From positions 3,144,535 through 3,208,534 of the forward strand of contig JAJEKV010000094.1 in the NCBI GenBank assembly GCA_021234155.1: a stretch of 64,000 nt of DNA. The letters are read 5' to 3'. Below the pieces are notes generated by a model. The model worked only from the letters and a program-made list of their open reading frames with translations. It ran no database searches and was not told the DNA's origin. Origin of the DNA: Isoetes taiwanensis (Eukaryota > Streptophyta > Lycopodiopsida > Isoetales > Isoetaceae). Position numbers and translations under genes: made by a program. Shown piece by piece: positions 44,166 through 55,073 of this stretch (positions are counted from its first letter, which is position 1; every line of letters starts with the position of its first letter).

Positions 44166-45119
44166 ACCTTAAATTTCTTCATATTCACGAGTCTCGAGTT
44201 ACAAATAAATCTATCAGTCTTTCATCTTCCATTTGCTGCATTGTTTGTTTGGCTTCAAATTTTCAATATCACATGTCTGTCTATAATCGACTTCATACTA
44301 TGGGGAGGAATTTCACTTGGGCTAGTCTTCGTCATTCGGCTCCTGCTGACGTGGCATTAGATCCGACCGTTGAATGCTTGAATTGGAGGGTCAGATTTGA
44401 TGCCACGTCAAACGGGGCCGCATAAGGAAGTTGTCCCTTTCACTTGATTTGGGAACACCATTGGCTGCCCACTTACCCGCATATGCCAACTAAGCATCTT
44501 GCAAGCAATGTATGCCACATGCATAACTTGATAACCTATATGCCAACCTTTGTTACATGCCAAGCCAGAACTTGGTAATGTTTTGTGTCACGTGTGATGA
44601 ATCTAAAATTGCGTTATAAATCAATAATATGCGTCACAAATCAATAGAGGAAAGTAGAGGAGGCACTCATACCATCAATGCAGCAATGGCGGCCATATAG
44701 CCTGGCACTTGGCCATTTACGACTGCCCGCAAAATTTAGAGCAAGGGTGAATTTCTTTCTTGGCTAATCTTTCAAGTAACCAGCTCAAGCAACCATGGAA
44801 CTTATATTCCAGCAAGACTGACAATAAAGCTGTAGTTTCTACAACCACATCTATAAGACGTCAAGTTCAGCTAACAATTACAAATTCAGAAGCGATTCCT
44901 TCTAGAAGAGCTTGGGGCAAAGGCACAAACTCCATACGAGATGCCGCTAGCTGAGTCCGGTTTGTACCCATTAGAGGTGGAGGCTCTGTTTCACTAACAT
45001 ACTTGAAACAGATTCAACTCATGGATACAAATAGGATACCAACACAAGCATTAGAAGTGAAAGTAAGTAAGTGTATATTAACGTCCACGAGAGCCAAAAC
45101 GGCTATTAGAAGAGTCTCA
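44166..45119. other. 3' flank and spacer, no gene
   Basis: No domain is seen. The coding-like quality begins near 45120 with the non-LTR element remnant. Confidence 0.5.
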
Positions 45120-45731
45120 AAGACAGAAAAATGGATGGTATACGCAACTAATGAGATGGGCTGAATCCTGGGGAATTCATGTTGATTCCCTACCAGATAC
45201 AGACATTGGGTTGCGGTAATTGGTCACTGAGCAGGCACTCCTAACTGAAGCTATGGCTAAGGGATGGTGTGGAGAATGGCGTGAAGCGAGAGTTTTACAG
45301 GAGTGACGTGAATTCCATGATGATATACACAGAACAAGACTATTTGAAAGAGCTACCAGGGGGCAAAACACGACGGCTCATCTCTCAGCTTCGACTAAGC
45401 TCCATCATTTACAAATAGGGGTAGAATGGGAAGGCCCACAGTGCCCAGGGAGCTCCAATTCTGCAAATGTTGCTTTGGTGGTCTAGAAGATGAATATCAT
45501 GCTTTGCGGACATGTGATTCTTTTAGACACTTGCGAGAGCAACACCACAATACTGTGCCCAATCTCTATATCCTGCTACAATTGTCCCCACGATACCTTG
45601 GAGCATACTTACGTGAGTATTGGGAGGAGAGAAATCAGTTATTGGATTTGTTTGAGCATTGCTTAACATATGCGTTTAAGATAATTTCTTTGTACTTGGT
45701 TCGCCATGGACCTGAGAATCTGAAGGAGTGA
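45120..45731 (+). mobile_element. C-terminal remnant of a non-LTR retrotransposon protein
   Basis: Broken frames read TTAHLSASTKLHHLQIGVEW and then PRELQFCKCCFGGLEDEYHA followed by LRTC. The order of basic linker, PRE-x-x-x-C-x2-C, EDE-x-H and a final C matches the zinc-binding end of Tad/R2-like reverse-transcriptase proteins. It differs from the L1-like copy at 22.5 kb. The RT domain is not present. Confidence 0.6.
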
Positions 45732-48700
45732 ATAAATCCAAATCTAAATGTCCAAAATCATTTTAATCTGCATTGAATTCATAAAAAAAAATTATATTGA
45801 AGACTTGAATATGTATAAAAAAGAATTGCCAAAGTATTACGGATTGCCCCATTCCCATAGGCAATGGTGTATTTTTAGCACAAGCTTTTGCAAAACGGGA
45901 ATAAAATGTCCTATATGTTACGCTAAAGTCATATCTGTTTAAACAGATAATTAGTCATATACACAGTAAAAATATTATGTTTTTGAAGCATCAAAGGAAG
46001 CATATATGCAAGAAAGGTAGCATCAATCCATTAGTATTTATATACATTTAATTACAATTGACTAAAGTATTTTTGTGAATGTTCACGTGAATATTACATC
46101 CATCACTTTTAAATTAAAATACCCATGTAACCCCATTGGTTTGGGTGCATATTGACATGATGAGTGACTTCAGGCATCGAGAGGAGTTGGATGGTCATAT
46201 TCACATGTTATTCCTCGATTTAAACCGTAGATAGTGATCGTCGTTTATGAGGTATGCTTGTACAAGTTCACGCATAGTGTATAATGAGGTTTATGAAATA
46301 CTATAAGGTTTGGGGCAATGTACTAAATAATGTTAATTTTATATATACATGATACAATTTTAAGAAGTACAAAAGGATCTCTTGTTGTTCTACGTCAACC
46401 CTCGTGTGAATACGCACCCAAACCAAAAGAGGTTTCAGAGGTTAAGTTAAGAATGTTGGATGTAATGGTTTGTGTTAGCTTAAAATGTTTGGCCACTTCG
46501 GGGCCTTGGGAAAGTTATTGTAGACAAACATGTGCCAATAAACTATATTGTGAAAATGTACATGTGGACATGTTTATTGCGACATAAAACACCAAGTTAT
46601 GGGATCACACAAACCATTACTCTCTATGCTTATGCCCTACAATAACAGCAATTGCGTTGACAAAATTATCTCAATTTACTGGTTGAGCAGTGAAGCAGAT
46701 TCAACCTCTTATATATATGGCTTTGTACTATGTTTGTAAATGCTATATGCAACTATGACTGAACTTCACACATTATTCCCCTTCAGTTTCTTTTCCTCTA
46801 GAAACCTCTTGCAATGCTGCTAATACACAATGTTTTGCTGGCGAAATCAGAGGCATCATCATACCAATCATGTAGTGGCTGCAGAGCTCCCTTTTGAAGC
46901 ATCAGGTCCACTTCCACAAAGCTCCCCACAAGCCCCTATCTTATGTCTTACTGTGGAAAAGCATAGTGTTCTCACTGCATGGTAGAACAAGGCACTTACC
47001 TCTTGTTTATGATCTAAAGGTCCACAAACAACTAAACCAAAAACACGAAGTAGACCTAAAATACAAGATGTCCTCTTCCATTGCTATCGATATAACTGGA
47101 TGCAAACCCTGTTTAAATTGTTCCTACGAGTCTTGAACAAAGGAAGTGGAAAATCCATTATTCTACTACCATGCAGCACCTGGAATATTAGTACAAACAA
47201 AAAATTTAAAATGTGAACTTTAATTTCAGATACAAACTACGTTAATGCTTATTTGAGAAATGCAGTTCGTTTTATGCATTGTGGACCGAAGATTTAATGT
47301 TTCCAAGCGGTTCTATATGGAAAAGCCTTAAATTACTTCTAATAAACCCTTGGACATGCTATAATAAGCATATTGTAGTTGTTCAAATTGTTTTGAACTA
47401 TTTCTACATGGCATATTTTGTTTGAATTTGTCGTAAGCCAGCCTCCTTCCTGTTTTTGCAATGAAGTCAATCTAAGCTATTAGATGGTTCTAGGATTCTT
47501 GGGAAACATGTTCAAAGCACATGCATGTGAAGACATTTATGAACTCCCATATGTAGCACAATTACAAGGAGTTCAAAGGGATTTGATGTGGATGCATAAA
47601 TCACCATCCTTGAGGCCATAGACCATACTCCTAAAACAATCCAATGGGTTATTATAAAAAGAAAAACATAGATTCAATTTAAAAAAAAAAAAAATAAGCA
47701 TGTTAACTCATTGGTTGCATTGGTTAAAGCATTCTCAATAGGATATTGAATTATTCTGAAGAGGCTTGAGTCTCCGTATTTCATGTTCTATAGACGAGTC
47801 TCTATATTTCATATTCCAAAACCTTAGGAACCCTGTATTTCATATTCCACAATCATAGGCATGCCCAATCATAAATGACCATAATCAAAACGAGAGATGC
47901 CACCTCGTTTAGAATATGTATCATTTGCTTCTTAGGTAAGAGTTTTAACTTTGAAACTAAGGTATTATGTCCTCACAAGCCAGAGAAAACAACAGAAATA
48001 GTAGGAAGAGAAAATATGATACGAACATTGTTAAAGGTCAATGAACATGACATTTGAAGAACACATATTCCAAACTAAATTCAGGAAGAGCCATTTGAAA
48101 TTTGCTGCCAAATAGTCTATTTCAGTAATGGAACCATTATTCGTCAGATTATAATTGAGATGTATTTAAACTATATTTTAACAGTCTGCAGCATATGAGA
48201 GGAGTGCACTTACATATACTTTAACCTAGATGATTTCAAATATATGTTTTTAACTCCATTAAGCATTTTCTCAATGAGAAAGTATATCATCAAATCGCAT
48301 ATCCTATGTACCAATAATATGGCTATAAGTAAAACTTTTCTAAGAAAATACACATCTATACAAAGTACTCTGCTTGTGTTTTTTGATCATAAAATATCAT
48401 TACCTCCAAAACGTAGATACATGGGCAGCTTATGCGCAGGATTTGGATCTCTAGTGCCAACAAGAGAATCAAAAATTCATATTTAAGGTTTTTTGAGAAG
48501 AAAACTGTTTTATGCATATAAAATACAAATCCGTGTCTTCACATAGTTCATAGTCTTCAAAAATTGAAAGATCAAATGTCAGAAGTCACTTCCCTTGGAT
48601 ACATATAAATCAAAACTTCATGTTCGTCCTTGCAAATATCTGCTATCAAGTTTGCAGCCCTCGAACCAGCATATCAATTTGGTTCACTGATGTCACAGCT

Positions 48701-49486
48701 TCCTTTTCATGTTCGTTCATCCTTCTAGCCTAAGAAATAGCTTGAACGGACAAAAAAGCAACAAGGGGAGGAGAGAACGGTACCTGCAGCCAATCAATAC
48801 AATGTTAGCCTGAAAAAGGTAAGAGTGCAAGGGCCAAAAGGTACATGTGTGTCTCTCGGTGTTTAGCCTTTCACACCTTGTAACCTTTTGCCTGCATTAG
48901 TTCTAGCTAGAAGAATGAAGCTAAATCTACTATAGACAGCATTTTCATATGTAGAATTTGAATCTTAATATGTAAGATAATAACCCAGTATTCACAGACG
49001 GTCAGCAATATGCTGCCATTTATCGAGCAGACGAAACTAAGCAGTTGCATGCTGTCTTTTTCTAAGCAGACTGATCTCATATTTGATCACACGCCTTACT
49101 TGCTAATCAATAATTCGATAATAAATCATATAGCAAACCTGGATTGCAGATCTTTGCATCACATGAATCGAGTATGCATTTTGCTGATAGTCTTGATTGA
49201 AATGACGAAGTTGCATTGGATAAAAAAAGCCATAAACTAAGCTTTGATACCTTCATTTTTTTGGAGCACGACTGCCAAAGAATAAAGCATTTGTAGATAG
49301 ATCCGAGAACATAATCTTCAAGGATGATTTGAATACATCTATAAGCAAGAAACTTTTGAAAGCTCCAACAAATTCGAAATGCCGCAAACAGATGGAGGGT
49401 CTAAGCAATCGATCTCTGATCTCTATTGCAATGGCGGCCGCTCAAAATGATGCATGTTAAGGTTTCAGAACCCTATGCCTTAATAG
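45732..49486. other. Long AT-rich stretch, no supported gene
   Basis: All frames are short. A minus-strand segment near 48660-48730 (RRMNEHEKEAVTSVNQIDML) looks exon-like and helical but has no partner. Poly(A) runs occur near 47680. Nothing else is supported. Confidence 0.45.
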
Positions 49487-49735
49487 TCAAGAATAAATTT
49501 CAAAGTCGGAGTCAGCGTACCGTTTGTTCCCAGAGCTTTTGCAAACATGAAGAAAAGTCAGTGTGATGTACTTGCCGCCTGCACCCTTGGTTACGAACCA
49601 CTGTGTTTGAAAATTTTCGTAAATCGCAGGCTCGTCTATGTCCCTAGTCTGCTTCATTGGATGTGGCCGCTGAACTATCTTAAGCACTTTCTTTGGTGCC
49701 TTCTTGCTTCCTTCTTGCCTACTAGAGAAATGTTT
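49487..49735 (-). CDS. Exon-like frame, unknown protein
   Basis: The minus-strand frame reads KVLKIVQRPHPMKQTRDIDE, then ENFQTQWFVTKGAGGKYITL, and ends YADSDFEIYS with a stop. Composition and charge pattern look like true protein. I do not recognise the family, and no upstream exon is secure. It abuts the outer edge of the next inverted-repeat element. Confidence 0.3.
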   Translation of the reverse strand, partial: KHFSSRQEGSKKAPKKVLKIVQRPHPMKQTRDIDEPAIYENFQTQWFVTKGAGGKYITLTFLHVCKSSGNKRYADSDFEIYS

Positions 49736-49769
49736 AAAACAACACTGTCACGAGTAAAAAAGGGACGGA

Positions 49770-51885
49770 AACTATATTCCAGAATAAGAATTGCTAATTT
49801 GTGCGTTAAATACAAGCAAAAAGAAGAAAAAACAGCCAGAAAAAAGTCGCACAAACATGCTTTTTCGTATTCTAAATTAACTAAAACGTGATTTGTGTAA
49901 GCTAAAAACAACAAAAAAAGGACACTATTTTCCAAAAATCCAAGATACAAATTTCGGAATACACTTTGCCTTTCGTTGGAAGGGCTAAGTGTATTCCAGA
50001 ATACACTTTGGCCTTCTTGTGTGAGCAAAGTGTATTCCGGAATACACGTTGCCCTTGGTGAAAACCAAAAGTATATTAAGAAAAATGTATACGAATACAC
50101 TTTGTCTTTTCGCTGAAGGAAGGAAGGAAGGAAGGAAGTTACTTTTATCGTCCCACGGAGACCAATCGGGTCTATGGGACCCAATACAAAAACAGCGACA
50201 AGCGGATTCTTTGCCGGATTAAAAACCCCGCTTGAAGGGTTTTTAGGAAAAAAACCGTGGCGATGATCAACTTCTTGACAAACCGCGCTAATCATATAAA
50301 ATGCGAAACATCCCAATATATACGGTCATGCACCACCCCGTGTAGTGCCTAGTCGTGGGACAGGCAAAGGGGCAAAGGTGACCCTCGCGAGTCCAATACC
50401 CCTCTGGATGTATGACCCCAGGCATGCATCTTGGCGGTGTGTTCATCAAGAAATGCAAGGGCCGTCAGCCCGTACTAAGGGAGCGTATCGGCCCGGCCCG
50501 GAGCGGATTGCGGGCAACTTCGGAAAGTGTGAGACTCATCCTCAACGGTACCCGTTTGGCCCAAGCGGCCTGTCCCGGGGGCTCCCCAATCCACCTGCCC
50601 GTCTCGATGCGAAGATGGTGGGCACCTGTGCGAATGGAGCAATGTTGTTAAAAAACCCGTTTTTTATTTTTAAAGTACCTTCATAAAAATCTTCACGTTT
50701 TTTAAAGGATTTTTATGATTTGGTATGGCCAAAAATAAAAAAAAAAATAAAAACAAATTGCACATTCTTTGCACTGCTTTATTGGACATATTTGCTATTG
50801 TTAGCATGCACGTTTTTGCTACAAGTTACAAGACGTAGCATGCCAACAAGTGAATCAGAAGCTTATACTGCTATTAGAAAATATTAAGTTCAAGTACAAA
50901 GATATCATAGCTGTTCTGCGATGCAACTCTTAAGAAAGTTCAGGAAAACATTATATAGAGGTTAAGAAATATAAGCATTTTATATGTGGGGATAAATAAG
51001 TTCAAGAATATCATATATTTGGATTAAAAAAATCACAGGCTAAGGATTTTTAAGGATTTTTAAAGATTTTTAAGGATTTTAAAGATTTTAAAGTTTTTTA
51101 ACGTATTTTATATGAAATACGTTTTTAAAGATTTTTTCCAAAAATTTTAAAAATCTTCAAAAAATCTTAAAAAACGTTTTTTAAACGTACGGATTTTGAC
51201 GTACTTAACAACATTGGAATGGAGGCAATGAGCCTGCGCTTTTCAGGCGGTGCACTGCGAACGCAGTAGAGTCAGGCCCCGGCTAACACGGGGTTGATGT
51301 GCTCCTTGTAATGGGCCATTTTGACCTGCTCTAGAGCAATGGGGTCCCAGAGCTTGCCAAGGAAACAGAAGGGCAACGTGTATTCCGGAATACACTTTCA
51401 CTTTCTTCTGAAGGGCAAGGTGTATTTCGGAATACATTTTCACTTCGTCTGAAGGACAAAGTGTATTCCGGAATACACTTTGCTCACACAACTAGGCCAA
51501 AAGTGTATATACACTTTGCCCTTCTAACAGAAGGCAAAGTGTATTTTGGAATACACTGTTGCCCACAAAAGTAAACCAACACAGAGACAAAAGACGTAAT
51601 ATGAACTTTACATGCTTACCTATCCATAATTTTGCTATGTAAACCGGAATACAACAACTCTGAATTGAAAAGAAGGCGCTTAGGCTGGCGATTAAATCTC
51701 TGAAAGCGGAATACACAACTGAGGCGCTCAATTTTCCTTTTTAAAGGTAGACTATTGTCAGTTGTCTATTTTTATATACAGTGGAATACGTCTTGTCCAG
51801 ACAGTCTGGACTAGTGTATTCTGGAATAGGATTCATGCATTCACACAGCAAATGCATCACACCAAATAGTATTCCGGAATAGCTT
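49770..51885. mobile_element. Inverted-repeat element built on GTGTATTCCGGAATACAC
   Basis: Two blocks, 49945-50110 and 51370-51560, are inverted copies. Both read, inward, AATACACTTTGCC, then GAAGGGC-AAGTGTAT, then TTGTGTGAGCAAAGTGTATT. Each contains the perfect 18-bp palindrome GTGTATTCCGGAATACAC (50030-50047; 51378-51395; 51461-51478) plus degenerate copies. Weaker motifs extend to 49776 and 51880. The core (50330-51370 without the nested MITE) is GC-rich and encodes nothing recognisable. No target duplication was found. It may be a non-autonomous element, or the right block may be the end of the gene-bearing element that follows. Confidence 0.6.
50640..51216. mobile_element. hAT-type MITE with 8-bp target duplication
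   Basis: A 577-bp AT-rich insertion begins CAATGTTGTTAA and ends with the exact reverse complement, and is flanked on both sides by GAATGGAG (50632-50639 and 51217-51224). An 8-bp duplication with CA-starting short inverted repeats is diagnostic of the hAT superfamily. The interior consists of inverted and direct TTTTTAAGGATTTT-like repeats and has no coding capacity. Removing it and one duplication rejoins the GC-rich core. Confidence 0.9.
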
Positions 51886-51947
51886 TTTATATACTCAAAT
51901 AGCATTAGTCCAACCGCCTTGTGAGTTACTAACAAGTCCCCAATGTT

Positions 51948-54900
51948 TTGCAGTTGTTTAAGATGGTTAACCGCTTCGTGAACAAACTTCCACCATCATT
52001 TGTTTCCCCTAGTACCTCTACTTCAGATGGAACACGTGACGCAGATGCTTCTTCAACTCCTACCTCGACCAGGTCTTTGTTGCTTCTCGAAGACACTCCG
52101 AGTCCAGTAACTAGTAGACTGCCACCACCTTTCCAACCCTCTCTAAGTCCAGTAGGAAACCGGCTACCACCTCCTTTCACAGCCTCACCTGTTGCACGTA
52201 GCAATCTTCCACCACCTTTTGTACCATCCCCCGACACTACAGAGGCTCTACCTCAGCAAATTTTTCGGAACAGACTACCTCAGCCATTTGTAGTTTCTCC
52301 TTCTTCACTTACACAAACAAGGAATACAGCACGCTCAGAAAACTGTGAGATTCTCCATCGCTTCTCCCACCACGACTTCACTACAAATGAAGATGACCTT
52401 GCAACATCTACTCCTCTTCACACAACCGTGGTGACACATGGGTTTGCAGAATTTCCGTCGGCTCTAAGCGACATGTTTGAACGAACTCCTTGTGAAGAAG
52501 CTGCAACAACATTTGCTGGCACGGCGTACGGTGGCCCATCTCCTTCAGTCAACAATGTACCTCCGCCTTATCTGGGTACAGCTTCACGTGGTTTGTTCTC
52601 TCTATAAGCACACCACTAAGGGTAGAGGAGGTCACCCCTAGAGTAAAATTCTCATCAGAAGATGAAGACACTAACGAGGTGCAACGAGATTACACATTCT
52701 CCAGCCAGTCCACCAAGAAATTCAAGGTGGATTTTAGTTCGAGAGCATGCTCCTCTGTAAGAAGAAGAAACCTTATGGACGAGCACAAAATGAGGAGACC
52801 TTATTAAGATCTAAATGCTGCTCATTGGGTTGCATCAACAAATTTAACATGTCCAAATTACGAGCAATTAGAGACAACTACAGTTCAATGACATTGGCAG
52901 ACCAGAATGCCTACTTGGCTTATCATGTAAGACCAGACCGCAACACCTTCTTGCACTACATTAACCGTAAAGAAGTTTGCCAGAAATGCTTTATGGTTGT
53001 CCAACGTTTAGGGTCCACCAGAATGTCTAGAGTACACAAAAGACTGGACAAAAACCCAGCAATTGATGTTCATTGTGGACCAAGAAGAGGTGTAACCATG
53101 CATGCCCTTGCTGCTGTGCCATGGATGGAGAAATATTTTAGAGAATACAAAAAGACTTGCACTCAGTTTCAGCACATCTCTTACTCACACTTCACCAGAC
53201 TGTGGAAAAGTGAATTCGGTCTTGTGAAAATTCCCAGGAGACACAGAATGTCTGTTTGCTCAAGGCGTGCAGAATTAAAGAGTCAACGAGAAACTGCAAA
53301 GACAGAGGCCAAAAGAAGTAAGCTCAAGTTCTCTTCTCTCTCACTTGTTTAAAGAAATGTTTTGACCTGAATTCTTCAACAGATAATGTGCAACAGAACC
53401 TTGCCAGACATCGTGAACAACAAAGCGTGAGAGAAGAAAGCTTGCTGCCACGAAAAAACTCTTGAACGTCCACTACAATATATGTCAATTGTAATTGATG
53501 GAATGGATAAAAAAAAACTACTCTACCCCATTTCTTGAACATTCCTAAAGATGTGCCAGAGAAATGTTTTGTTAAGGTCCACCTTGTAGGAGCTATGGTC
53601 TTCAAAGGAAGTTTAAAGTGCAAAGTATTTTTGACGTATCCAAACTTGCATGGTGACCCGAACCTCACAATTACAATTCTTAACAAGGTCCCGAGTGGCG
53701 AAAGCAAGAGCAATTACCACGTGCTTTACTTCGCAACTTGACAATACTACAAGGGAGAACAAGAATCAAACACTCTTTGCTTATCGCGCCATGTTAGTGG
53801 AGCTAGGGATCTTTAGAAAAGTGAAGCTCGGTTTCTTACTTGTAGGCCACACTCATGATCAGATTGACCAAATGTTCAGATTTTTCTATAATACTTTGTG
53901 AAGGAAGAAGGTTTTTTCCTTCCTACTTTAGTTTGAATTATTGAAGATTCTTACACTCCCATTCCAAAGGATTGAGCTTCTTAAAGAGACTTTGCGATTT
54001 GAGAGAGTTTGTTTTCTCTCAATGTTGGACAAAGAACAAGTTGTGAACAAGTTGAATGATCTCACCTTTCAACATCACCTCAAGTTCTACTTGAAGGATG
54101 GACAAAGCTTCTTACAGGGAAGAAGTATACCACAACTAAGGACCGAGTCCACCGAGGGATTACGCTTCCTTAAATATATTCCGCATTAACTTGCTTCATA
54201 GAACGTGCTGAGCAACTTCCTCTCAAAAATCCTAAGGAGTCCAAGCAGAAGAAAAGTACCCCAGTGTCATCCTTAAAAGCCATTGAAAATAGAATTTCCT
54301 CAGGCTTTAAGTACTTCTTAGAAGAAGATCGGATGTGGTGGAGAAATTTCTTTCTCGAACAGAAAATTGTTATACAAAACATAGCTCTAAGACAGTTGCA
54401 AGAACAATTTCAATGGCCTAACACCTTCCATCAACCTCAGCACCAAGCAGGTCCAAGCAATGCTACATTAGCACCTGCAGTAGAAGAAGACGAGGATCGA
54501 GTCATGTACCTCGGACCAAGACGCGGGAATGAGCCTCAAGGTAATATCACAGAAATTGCCAAAGGTATGCTGATTGCTCTTCCAACTGAGGAGGATGACA
54601 AAGGTCGACCTTTTTGGATAGCAAAAATACTTGATACAGTCAAGGAGGAAGACTTAGTCACTAAACTCAAAATTCATTGGCTTGCAACACGCTCAGAAAA
54701 TGATTTGGAAGGTAGATATGAGTTAGAAATGAGAAGCCAAGGAAAAGGGAGAAAGTCTAAGAAAGTGGGTTGTAGGGATGAGCTGAACCTTAATGATGTG
54801 ACTATATTGTGCTATGATTTTAAATTGAAATCTGACAATCGTCTACGCCAGAGGACTATCAATTTGCTTAAAAAGATTTGTAATTACGAGGAAGAGGATG

Positions 54901-55073
54901 AAGAAGGGAGTGGTGGTGGCAATGCTTCACCATCTGTCGATAGTGAGGAAGACAACTCACGCACTTCCTCGAGTGACAGTGAAAGAAGTGAAGGTGATGA
55001 GGATGGCATAAATGAACATGATGATGTGCTAGATCCCTCTCTCATCACTCCTCATACTTTTGTGCATAACTGA
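51948..55073 (+). pseudogene. DUF7869-like candidate transposase gene, frameshifted
   Basis: The N-terminal part (51948-52607) is disordered, with five repeats of the type NRLPPPFxxSP. A basic, Cys-containing region follows (52747-53350: CSLGCINK, YINRKEVCQKCFMV, HCGPRRGV, PWMEKYFREYKK). Three acidic motifs come next: SIVIDGMDKKK (53485-53517), QLDNTTRENKNQTLF (about 53737) and VGHTHDQIDQMF (about 53842-53877). I recall this IDGMD...DN-x-x-x-ENKN...GHTH-x-x-ID set from proteins annotated DUF7869, many of them in repeats, and it fits an RNase H-like DDD core. The C-terminal part (54264-55073) has ALPTEEDDKGRPFWIAKILD, like a reader domain, and a very acidic end. Frames change near 52600, 53340, 53510 and 53700, so this copy is probably dead. 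Confidence 0.6.

Noticed and set aside
49675-50316. 213-codon minus-strand frame
   Set aside because: It runs across the palindromic repeats and the purine microsatellite and has no domain; most likely chance.
50345-50640. rRNA-like or bacterial-looking GC-rich block
   Set aside because: I could not match it to 5S, 5.8S, 18S or 25S sequence by eye, and its frames have no domain; treated as element core.
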